This document shows, piece by piece, positions 24,512-32,899 of a stretch of 32,899 bases of DNA. Location: positions 1 to 32,899 of the forward strand of contig JANXLQ010000011.1 in assembly GCA_025355085.1 (NCBI GenBank), in the 5' to 3' direction. Both the position numbers and the translations under genes were made by a program. The notes below the pieces were generated by a model. That model searched no databases and was not told the DNA's origin. It was given only the letters and a program-made list of their open reading frames with translations. Source of the stretch: Rhodopila sp. (lineage in GTDB: Bacteria; Pseudomonadota; Alphaproteobacteria; Acetobacterales; Acetobacteraceae). Position 1 is the stretch's first letter. The number at the start of each line of letters is the position of its first letter.

Positions 24512-26272
24512 TTAATAAACGTCGCGCAGGTAACGGCCGTCGCGACGGATCGCGTCGAGTTCCGCCTTCGCGCCAGCTTCATTCTGCTTGCCCTGGTCGG
24601 CCAGGATGCGCAGCAACACCGCATGCACGTCCTTAGCCATCGCATTGGCGTCACCGCACACGTAAAGCGCCGCACCGTCCTTCAACCATGCGTACAGATC
24701 GGAACGAGCATCCCACAAGGTATTCTGCACATACTGCTTCTCCGGCTGATCGCGGGAGAACGCGACATCCAGGCGGGTGAGCAGCTTGCTCTGCAACCAA
24801 TCCTGTAGTTCCAACTGATACAGGAAGTCGTGGGTGTAGTTGCGATGTCCGAACACCAGCCAATTACGGCCGGCGGCACCAACAGCTTCCCGTTCCTGGA
24901 GAAAACCACGGAACGGCGCCACGCCGGTTCCCGGACCGACCATGATGATCGGCTTGCTATCGTCCGAAGGCAGGCGGAAATGCGGGTTCGTCCGCAGGAA
25001 CACCTTCAGCTTATCGCCCTCGCGATGCCGCGCGGTGATGTCCAAAGATGCCACACCGGCGCGTTCCCGGCCGTGGGACGTGTAGCGCAGCCCGGCCACC
25101 AGCAAGTGGGCTTCCTCACCAACGGCCTTGCGGCTGGAGGCGATGGAGTAATAGCGCGGCGGCAGCGGGCGCAGCAGCGTGGTCAATTGCGCCGCCGTCA
25201 ACGCGCCGGGTGCGGTTTCCAGCAAATCGACGATCTGACGGCCCGTCGCCCAGTCGGCCGGCAACGCCGGTGCACCGGTTTCGCGCACGAAGTCCTCGAC
25301 CTGCTTGCCGGTCAGAGTGGTGATGTCGAGCCGCTCGATCAACGCCGCACGCAGCGTGTCGTCGCCGGACAGACCAGCGGCCTTCAGCACCGCGTCGGCC
25401 AGCGCCGGATCGTTCGACGGCACAATGCCCAGCGAGTCACCCGGTTCATACGCAATTCCCGAACCCTCCAGCGACACCGCGACGTGGTGGGTGTCGGACG
25501 TGGACCGGCTGCCGCTCAGACGAATTGACTCCGTGATCTCGGCCGCGAACGGATGAGCACGGCTCGGTGCATCGGCCTCCCCACCCGGGCGGGCGAAATC
25601 GACGTGGATAACGGACGCGTTGCCGTCGGAGGCAGCGGTGTCTGTGACCCCGACTTCGGCGTTCAGCCGCTCCAGGGTGGAGGCGATCCAGCCGGATGCC
25701 GGCGTCCCGTAGTCCAGGTCGCAGTCGATCCGATCCGTGATGCGGATGCCACCAAGTGCCGCCAGCCGCTCGTCGATCTTGCGGCCGATCTCGCAGTATT
25801 GGGCGTAGGCGCGGTCGCCCAGCGCCAGGACGGCGAAACGGGTCTTTTCAAAGCGCGGCGCGTCGCCGGCCATCAGGGCCTCGTAGAAATCGACGGCGCG
25901 TTGCGGGGGATCGCCCTCGCCCCAGGTGGACGCGACGATCAGCAGGTTTTCCGTCGCGGCTGCCTGGGCAAGGGTAAAGTCGGACATATCGATGACCTTG
26001 GGCGCGAATCCCAACTTCGTGGCGGCCTTACGGGCCTGGGCGGCCAGCGCCTCGGCATTGCCCGATTCCGTGCCGAACAGGATGGTCAGCGGCGCCCGCT
26101 TGGCCGGCGGAGCAGCCGGAACCGCTGCGTGGGAGCCACTGGCAGCCTGCAAGCCAGCCAGATATCCGGATAGCCAGGCGCGTTGTTCCGGCGTGGTGAC
26201 AGAGATCACCCGGTTCAAGGCCGCGATATGTTCTTCGGCAAACGGCGCGGTATTCGGCAAAATCGGCGGCAT
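24512..26272 (-). CDS. cysJ: Sulfite reductase (NADPH) flavoprotein alpha subunit
   Basis: CysJ passes electrons from NADPH through FAD and FMN to the hemoprotein. The 586-residue protein has an N-terminal flavodoxin domain (about 62-205: ILFGTESGNAEALA, VASTWGEGDPP, ALGDRAYAQYCEIG). The FAD-binding part follows (THHVAVSLEGSGIAYEPGDS, PRYYSIASS). The NADPH-binding domain has IIMVGPGTGVAPFRGFLQER and ALYVCGDANAMAKDVH. It ends in GRYLRDVY with the terminal aromatic residue that stacks on FAD. The ATG at 26272 has AAGGA seven bases upstream. It begins only 10 bases after the SUMT stop. The N-terminal 60 residues before the flavodoxin domain match usual CysJ. Confidence 0.97.
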   Translation of the reverse strand: MPPILPNTAPFAEEHIAALNRVISVTTPEQRAWLSGYLAGLQAASGSHAAVPAAPPAKRAPLTILFGTESGNAEALAAQARKAATKLGFAPKVIDMSDFTLAQAAATENLLIVASTWGEGDPPQRAVDFYEALMAGDAPRFEKTRFAVLALGDRAYAQYCEIGRKIDERLAALGGIRITDRIDCDLDYGTPASGWIASTLERLNAEVGVTDTAASDGNASVIHVDFARPGGEADAPSRAHPFAAEITESIRLSGSRSTSDTHHVAVSLEGSGIAYEPGDSLGIVPSNDPALADAVLKAAGLSGDDTLRAALIERLDITTLTGKQVEDFVRETGAPALPADWATGRQIVDLLETAPGALTAAQLTTLLRPLPPRYYSIASSRKAVGEEAHLLVAGLRYTSHGRERAGVASLDITARHREGDKLKVFLRTNPHFRLPSDDSKPIIMVGPGTGVAPFRGFLQEREAVGAAGRNWLVFGHRNYTHDFLYQLELQDWLQSKLLTRLDVAFSRDQPEKQYVQNTLWDARSDLYAWLKDGAALYVCGDANAMAKDVHAVLLRILADQGKQNEAGAKAELDAIRRDGRYLRDVY

Positions 26273-26282
26273 GGCGTTTCCT

Positions 26283-27113
26283 TCAGCCTTCTGCTCGGGC
26301 GGGGCTAACCGCACCCGATATGTCAACAGTCATGGGTTCGGTCTGCTGCCAGTCCGCCAACAGCGGACGCAGCGCGATAACGGGGCCGACCAGGATCAGG
26401 GTCGGGGAGCCAGCCGGAATGCCCGCAACGTCAACGGCAGCGGTTGCCAGCGTTGAAATCCGCACGTCCTGGTTCGGACAGGTGGCGTTGCTGATCAGCG
26501 CGACAGGTTCGGCCGGGGCGCGTCCGGCCTCGATCAGCCGTTCGGCGATCTGTCCGATGCGGCGTTGCGCCATGTAGAAGACCAGTACCTCGGACCCGCG
26601 CGACAAAGCGGCCCAGTCCACGCCGGCCAGATCGCCGCTGGAATCGTGGCCGGTGGCAAACGCGACGCTGCGGGCCAACCGGCGATGCGTCAGCGGGATG
26701 CCCGCGGCAGCGGTGCCGCCAATACCGGCGCTGATGCCCGGCACAATGCGGAACGCGATCCCGGCGGCGGCCAAAGCAAGCGCTTCCTCGCCACCCCGAC
26801 CGAATACCAGCGGATCGCCGCCCTTCAGCCGCACAACGCGCAGCCCCTGGCGGGCGAGCTGGATCAGCCGGTCATTGATGCGAAGCTGCTGAGTGCGAAT
26901 CCCACCCGCACGCTTGCCGGCCAGTTCCAGAACCGCGCGCGGCGCCAGCGACAGGATCGCCTCCGACACCAGCGCATCATGCACAATGACATCGGCGCGA
27001 CTGAGCGCATACGCCGCGTGCAACGTCAGCAGCCCGGGGTCGCCCGGACCGGCGCCGACAAGCCAGACAGAGCCCTGGTCGAAACGCGGGCCGGTCAGAT
27101 TGGGAAAATCCAT
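26283..27113 (-). CDS. cobA: Uroporphyrinogen-III C-methyltransferase (SUMT)
   Basis: SUMT twice methylates uroporphyrinogen III to precorrin-2, the branch point to siroheme and cobalamin. The 276-residue product carries SUMT signatures: VWLVGAGPGDPGLLTLHAAY, VVRLKGGDPLVFGRGGEE, PGISAGIGGTAAAGIPLTHR and a YMAQ-containing segment. It is a stand-alone SUMT; the CysG dehydrogenase/ferrochelatase domain is absent and must be coded elsewhere. Its place at the head of the sulfite reductase operon suggests it supplies siroheme. The ATG at 27113 (MDFPNLTGP) is chosen because the frame upstream is AT-rich intergenic and then antisense to maeB. cysG and sumT are alternative names. Confidence 0.93.
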   Translation of the reverse strand: MDFPNLTGPRFDQGSVWLVGAGPGDPGLLTLHAAYALSRADVIVHDALVSEAILSLAPRAVLELAGKRAGGIRTQQLRINDRLIQLARQGLRVVRLKGGDPLVFGRGGEEALALAAAGIAFRIVPGISAGIGGTAAAGIPLTHRRLARSVAFATGHDSSGDLAGVDWAALSRGSEVLVFYMAQRRIGQIAERLIEAGRAPAEPVALISNATCPNQDVRISTLATAAVDVAGIPAGSPTLILVGPVIALRPLLADWQQTEPMTVDISGAVSPARAEG

Positions 27114-27198
27114 CGAAACGGGGTGCCCTGGAACGCTAAAACCGTATAAGTCAGGCGCCTTAGGAGGATATTTTTCTAAAAACTGCAAGAGGAATGGG

Positions 27199-27233
27199 TA
27201 TATTAAGAGAATGTTTGCTATATCAATCGCAAA
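27199..27233 (-). promoter_or_regulatory. Candidate promoter/operator of the sulfite reduction operon
   Basis: Within an AT-rich island (27155-27265), the minus strand has TTGATA (27226-27221) and AATATA (27204-27199), 16 bases apart. An inverted repeat TTTGC-N10-GCAAA (27214-27233) overlaps the -35 position and could be an operator, for example for a LysR-type regulator. This is motif reading only; orientation toward cobA is assumed. Confidence 0.3.
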
Positions 27234-27347
27234 TGTAGCGTTATTTTTTCCATTTCGTCCAACCGAAGCAAAATCCATCCTTGTGTTGCCAGCCGCCCGT
27301 TCGGCCACCATGGTGCGTGCCATCAACAAGACCACCCCGAGGCAATG

Positions 27348-29641
<2,294 letters not shown>

Positions 29642-29645
<4 letters not shown>

Positions 29646-30091
29646 TCCTCTGGCTCCTTCTCGGCGGCGCGGTCCTGTTCGTCCTGCTGGGCGGCATGCG
29701 GGCGTTCGAGCGGGCTTCAGTCAACTCGGTTAAGTCATTGTTCACCTGGATCGCCGTATTGGGCGGGCTGAGCCTGGCCCTCATGCTGATCCTGACCGGC
29801 CGTGGGGGCATCGCGGTGGGTGCGCTGATGCTGTTCGGACCAATGCTGTATCAGCAGTGGAAGGCGGCCAGGGGCCGGCGAACCGGCGGCATCGATGGCT
29901 CGGCCGCCCGCTCCTCCGGCCCAATGTCCCGCGATGAGGCCTACGAGGTTCTCGGACTTCACCCGGGCGCCATCGAAGCCGACATCCGCGACGCCCATCG
30001 CCGCCTGATGCGCGGCGCCCATCCCGATGCCGGCGGGTCGGATTGGCTCGCCGCGCGGATCAACCAGGCGCGCGACATTCTGCTGGGGTGA
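29642..30091 (+). CDS. Membrane-anchored J-domain protein (TIM14/Pam18-like)
   Basis: The 149-residue product begins with hydrophobic segments: about 2-20 ([18 protein letters not shown]) and 35-72 ([20 protein letters not shown] and a second stretch). A linker follows, then a C-terminal J-domain from about 95 on ([34 protein letters not shown]). The HPD signature that stimulates DnaK ATPase is intact. The layout, membrane helices followed by a short C-terminal J-domain, is like mitochondrial TIM14/Pam18 and its alphaproteobacterial relatives. It overlaps maeB by ATGA, so translation is coupled. Its partner is unknown; it probably recruits DnaK to the inner membrane. Confidence 0.85.
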
Positions 30092-30099
30092 TGCGCCGA

Positions 30100-30157
30100 G
30101 GTGCCTTATTTAGACCATCGCCGTTTCGTGTTATCGCTCTCGGCGGTGTGTGGCACC
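30100..30157 (+). promoter_or_regulatory. Nested inverted repeats between the J-protein gene and galU
   Basis: Outer arms GGTGCC (30100-30105) and GGCACC (30152-30157) enclose inner arms CATCGCCG (30116-30123) and CGGCGGTG (30141-30148), which pair with one G-T. The structure begins nine bases after the J-protein stop. It could be a terminator without T-tract, a processing site or a galU leader element. Confidence 0.4.
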
Positions 30158-30231
30158 AATAAATCCTGCGCCGCCATATCTCGGCCTGTCCCAAATGCTG
30201 CATTCGTGAAAATTCAAATCGGAGTCGATGC

Positions 30232-31101
30232 GTGATCAAGAAACTGCGCAAAGCCGTTCTTCCCGTCGCCGGCCTGGGCACCCGCTTCCTGCCCGCCACC
30301 AAGGCGACCGCCAAAGAGATGCTGCCCGTCGTGGACAAGCCGCTGATCCAATACGCGGTAGAAGAAGCCCGCGCCGCCGGCATCGAGCAGTTCTGTCTGG
30401 TCACCGGCCGCGGCAAGACCGCGCTGGTGGAGCATTTCGACGTCGCCTACGAACTCGAAGCAACCCTGCGGGAGCGCAACAAAACAGAAGCGCTGGAGTC
30501 CCTCAAGGGCGCCCGGAGCGAACCCGGCTCCATCGTCACGGTGCGTCAGCAAACGCCGTTGGGCCTGGGTCATGCCATTTGGTGCGCCCGCGCCTTCATC
30601 GGCAACGATCCGTTCGCGATCCTGCTGCCGGACGATCTGGTGCTGGCCGATAAGCCGTGCCTGGCACAGCTTGCCGACGCCTATTACGAAACCGGTGGTA
30701 ACGTTGTCGCCGTCACGGAAGTGCCGCACGAGCAGACCAACCGCTACGGCATCCTGAAAGTCGGCAAGGACGACGGCCGTCTGGTCGAGGTCCTCGGCCT
30801 GGTCGAGAAGCCGGAGCCGAGGGATGCCCCCTCGAACCTGTCGATCATCGGCCGCTACATCCTGATGCCCGAGGTGATCGAATATCTCGCCTTGATGGAG
30901 CGCGGCGCCGGTAACGAGGTGCAGTTGACCGACGGCATGGCGCGGTTGATCGGCAAACAGCCGTTTCACGGCGTTCGCTACGAGGGCCGTCGCTTCGATT
31001 GCGGCGACAAGATCGGCTTCCTGGAAGCGCAGATCGCATTCGCCCTGAAGCGGCCCGATATGGCGGATGCCGTGCGTGCCTTCCTGAAAAACTACGTTTA
31101 A
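30232..31101 (+). CDS. galU: UTP-glucose-1-phosphate uridylyltransferase
   Basis: GalU makes UDP-glucose from UTP and glucose-1-phosphate for polysaccharide and envelope synthesis. The 289-residue protein has the nucleotidyltransferase signature VLPVAGLGTRFLPATKA with KEMLPVVDKPLIQYAVEEA, then QQTPLGLGHAIWCAR, FAILLPDDLV and EKPEPRDAPSNLSIIGRYIL. The EVQLTDGMARL and RRFDCGDKIGFLEA blocks also match. The start is GTG at 30232, with GGAG about seven bases before it; an ATG at 30228 is out of frame. It is followed 18 bases later by a phosphohexomutase, so the two likely share a transcript and together link hexose phosphates to UDP-glucose. Confidence 0.97.
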   Translation: MIKKLRKAVLPVAGLGTRFLPATKATAKEMLPVVDKPLIQYAVEEARAAGIEQFCLVTGRGKTALVEHFDVAYELEATLRERNKTEALESLKGARSEPGSIVTVRQQTPLGLGHAIWCARAFIGNDPFAILLPDDLVLADKPCLAQLADAYYETGGNVVAVTEVPHEQTNRYGILKVGKDDGRLVEVLGLVEKPEPRDAPSNLSIIGRYILMPEVIEYLALMERGAGNEVQLTDGMARLIGKQPFHGVRYEGRRFDCGDKIGFLEAQIAFALKRPDMADAVRAFLKNYV

Positions 31102-31119
31102 CCGAGAGTGAACCGCCCG

Positions 31120-32529
31120 ATGGCTTTTTCGCACCATTTCGATCCGACCGTCCTGCGCGAATACGACATTCGCGGCATCGTCGGGCGCACCCTGCACGCC
31201 GCCGACGCATTCGCGATCGGCCGCGTGTTCGGATCGATGATTGCCCGGTCGGGCGGCAAGCGGGTCGCGGTCGGCTATGACGGCCGTCTGACCAGTCCGG
31301 AACTGGAACAGGCGCTGGTCGATGGGCTGCGCGCGAGCGGGATGGAGGCGTTGCGGATCGGGCGTGGTCCCACACCCATGCTGTATTACGCCGCGACGGT
31401 GAAAGAGACCGATGGCGGGATCATGGTCACCGGGTCGCACAATCCGCCTGATTATAACGGCTTCAAGATGATGATCGGGCGTAAGCCCTTCTTCGGCCAG
31501 CAGATTCAACAGATTGGCAGTTTGGCGGCGTCCGGCGACGTGGTGCCGAATGCCGCCGGCAGCGAACAAACGATCGATATCGCGGACGATTACACAGCGC
31601 GTTTGCTGGCCGATTGGGATGGCGGCGACCGCATGCTGAAAGTGGTTTGGGACAACGGCAACGGTGCCGCCGGCGACGTACTTGAAAAGCTGGTGGCGTC
31701 GTTGCCGGGGGAGCACCTTGTGCTGAACGGCACGATCGACGGCAACTTCCCGGCGCACCATCCCGATCCGACCGTGCCCGCCAATCTGGTGGAACTGATC
31801 GCCGAGGTGCGCGCCCGCAAAGCCGACATCGGCATAGCCTTCGACGGCGATGCCGACCGGATCGGGCTGGTGGACGACACCGGAGAGATCATGTTCGGCG
31901 ACCAGCTTATGGTCGTGCTGTCGCGCGACGTGCTGAAAACTCATCCCGGCGCCACCATTATCGCCGACGTGAAAGCCAGCCAGGTGCTGTTCGATGAGAT
32001 CGCCAAGGCTGGCGGAAATCCGCTGATGTGGAAGACCGGCCACTCCTTGATCAAGTCGAAGATGGCGGAAACCGGCAGCCCGCTCGCAGGCGAGATGTCG
32101 GGGCATATCTTCTTCGCCGACCGCTGGTACGGCTTCGACGACGCGCTGTACGCCGCCGTCCGCACCCTGGGCATTATCGCCCGAATGGACGGCAAGCTGT
32201 CGGCGGTGCGCAAGGCGTTGCCGCATGTCATCAACACACCCGAACTGCGCTTCGACTGCGACGACCGCCGCAAGTTCGCCGTGATTGAGGAAGTCGCCGC
32301 CCGATTGGCGGCCGAGGGCGCCAAGGTATCCGCCACTGACGGCGTGCGCGTGCAGACGGCCGATGGATGGTGGCTGCTGCGTGCCTCCAACACCCAGGCG
32401 GTGCTGGTGGCGCGCTGCGAGGCGAGCACCGATGCCGGGCTGGATCGGTTGAAGGCGGCGCTGGTCAAGCAGTTGTCGGCATCCGGGCTGGCAGAACCTG
32501 ATTTCTCGGGCGCCAACGCGGGGCACTGA
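31120..32529 (+). CDS. Phosphomannomutase/phosphoglucomutase (AlgC-type)
   Basis: This enzyme interconverts hexose 6- and 1-phosphates through a phosphoserine. The 469-residue product has the four active-site elements: the phosphoserine loop [15 protein letters not shown], metal-binding [13 protein letters not shown], sugar-specificity [20 protein letters not shown] and the phosphate-binding [15 protein letters not shown]. The first matches the AlgC/ManB group (alpha-D-phosphohexomutase). ATG 31120 (MAFSHHFDP) is preceded by GAGAG 11 bases upstream; a GTG at 31108 would add four residues and lies in that ribosome-binding site. It runs directly after galU. Whether mannose or glucose phosphate is the main substrate cannot be told from sequence. 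algC, manB and pgm are possible names. Confidence 0.94.
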   Translation: MAFSHHFDPTVLREYDIRGIVGRTLHAADAFAIGRVFGSMIARSGGKRVAVGYDGRLTSPELEQALVDGLRASGMEALRIGRGPTPMLYYAATVKETDGGIMVTGSHNPPDYNGFKMMIGRKPFFGQQIQQIGSLAASGDVVPNAAGSEQTIDIADDYTARLLADWDGGDRMLKVVWDNGNGAAGDVLEKLVASLPGEHLVLNGTIDGNFPAHHPDPTVPANLVELIAEVRARKADIGIAFDGDADRIGLVDDTGEIMFGDQLMVVLSRDVLKTHPGATIIADVKASQVLFDEIAKAGGNPLMWKTGHSLIKSKMAETGSPLAGEMSGHIFFADRWYGFDDALYAAVRTLGIIARMDGKLSAVRKALPHVINTPELRFDCDDRRKFAVIEEVAARLAAEGAKVSATDGVRVQTADGWWLLRASNTQAVLVARCEASTDAGLDRLKAALVKQLSASGLAEPDFSGANAGH

Positions 32530-32790
32530 GGCGCTGTTTCCGGCGCTACCATCAGCGTTGGGGTGTTTTTCCGAGACACTGCGGTTCTGGATTCGTAATC
32601 AATGAGCGGCGAAGGGCAGCAGTTCTTATTTTGGCGTTCGTGCCGGCGGCCCTCGCACCATCCATGTCTTTGTTTGGACGAACACAAGACGCGGATACCC
32701 ATCTTCACCAGCATGACGGATTGGATGGCGGTACGTCAACGTCAATGTCAGGGCAATCCAGGGCAATCGGGTGAACATCGTCTCGCACGT
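32530..32790. other. Intergenic stretch with dispersed-repeat fragments
   Basis: A weak terminator-like hairpin (CGCTG at 32532, CAGCG at 32553, T5 at 32566) follows the mutase. GCAGTTCTTATTTTGG (32619-32634) matches the start of the 8126/8202 repeat units. GACGCGGATACCCATC...TCA...GCATGACGG near 32688-32721 resembles the common ACGCGGATG-CCC-hairpin-GCATGACG alphaproteobacterial repeat in decayed form. No gene is seen. Confidence 0.5.
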
Positions 32791-32899
32791 TCATCGTCCT
32801 CTGGAACGGCGCACTGGTGGTTTTGGCTGAGAAGAAATTTCACCACGAAGGCACGAAGCCACGAAGTTTCCAATAAAATCGGCAAATTCGGTGCTGGGT
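32791..32899. repeat. Dispersed CCACGAAG repeat, copy B (cut by window end)
   Basis: Starting near TCATCGT, this copy matches copy A at about 5991-6100: GGAACGGCGCACT, TTTTGGCTGAGAAG, AATTTCACCACGAAG. Only three octamers are present (CCACGAAG, GCACGAAG, CCACGAAG), against five in copy A. The flank after them (TTTCCAATAAAATCGG) also aligns with copy A (TTTTCAATGAAATCGC). The right inverted arm would lie beyond the window. Confidence 0.8.

Noticed and set aside
30214-32526. 770-codon open frame on the minus strand across galU and the mutase
   Set aside because: It is fully antisense to two clear enzymes, is rich in His/Gln/Arg, and has no domain pattern.

Overview
The window is about 33 kb of high-GC (roughly 63-65%) chromosomal DNA. 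It looks like an alphaproteobacterium, most plausibly from Rhodospirillales/Acetobacteraceae. This is an inference from gene order (plsY-dprA-topA; rsmE-gshA divergent from ubiA), a plant-type glutamate-cysteine ligase, a multidomain MaeB-type malic enzyme, and many short dispersed hairpin repeats between genes. No rRNA, phage, transposase gene or CRISPR array is visible, and the gene content is almost entirely housekeeping.

Layout. 1-486 is the 3' end of formate-tetrahydrofolate ligase, followed by a decayed TPR fragment (500-661) and a PNPOx-like flavoprotein. 1381-5892 is plsY-dprA-topA (phospholipid synthesis, natural transformation/recombination, topoisomerase I). A repeat-rich gap and a small unknown protein precede the phosphatidylethanolamine pair pssA-psd (minus strand). 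rsmE-gshA (minus) is divergent from ubiA (plus). 11.5-16.0 kb is a repeat-laden section with a METTL20-like lysine methyltransferase, an unknown exported protein and a PhoR-like sensor kinase. A TerB-like protein and a long DinG/XPD-type helicase follow (minus). Next come a PduO-type cobalamin adenosyltransferase, lipB, tRNA-Leu(GAG), and two small membrane proteins of unknown function, one of only 59 aa. 22.5-27.1 kb is an assimilatory sulfite reduction operon read on the minus strand: SUMT (siroheme synthesis), then the sulfite reductase flavoprotein, then the hemoprotein, then a small membrane protein. An AT-rich divergent promoter region separates it from maeB, a TIM14-like J-protein, galU and a phosphomannomutase/phosphoglucomutase (plus strand).

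Functional links. pssA and psd make phosphatidylethanolamine, and plsY supplies phosphatidic acid precursors. SUMT makes the siroheme precursor needed by the hemoprotein encoded two genes downstream. galU and the phosphohexomutase together make UDP-glucose and other sugar nucleotides for envelope polysaccharide.

Unusual content. There is no obvious new defence or mobile system. The main non-routine signals are: (i) at least three families of intergenic repeats, one present as two diverged copies at about 6.0 kb and at the window end; (ii) three unrelated arrays with a ~15-bp period within 2.4 kb (12.07-14.42 kb), one of which supplies a gene's stop codon; (iii) a structured ORF-less segment at about 22.07-22.43 kb that may be a group II intron 5' remnant; (iv) an unrecognised 59-aa/150-aa membrane protein pair; and (v) repeat-like DNA at the 5' end of the sensor kinase gene.
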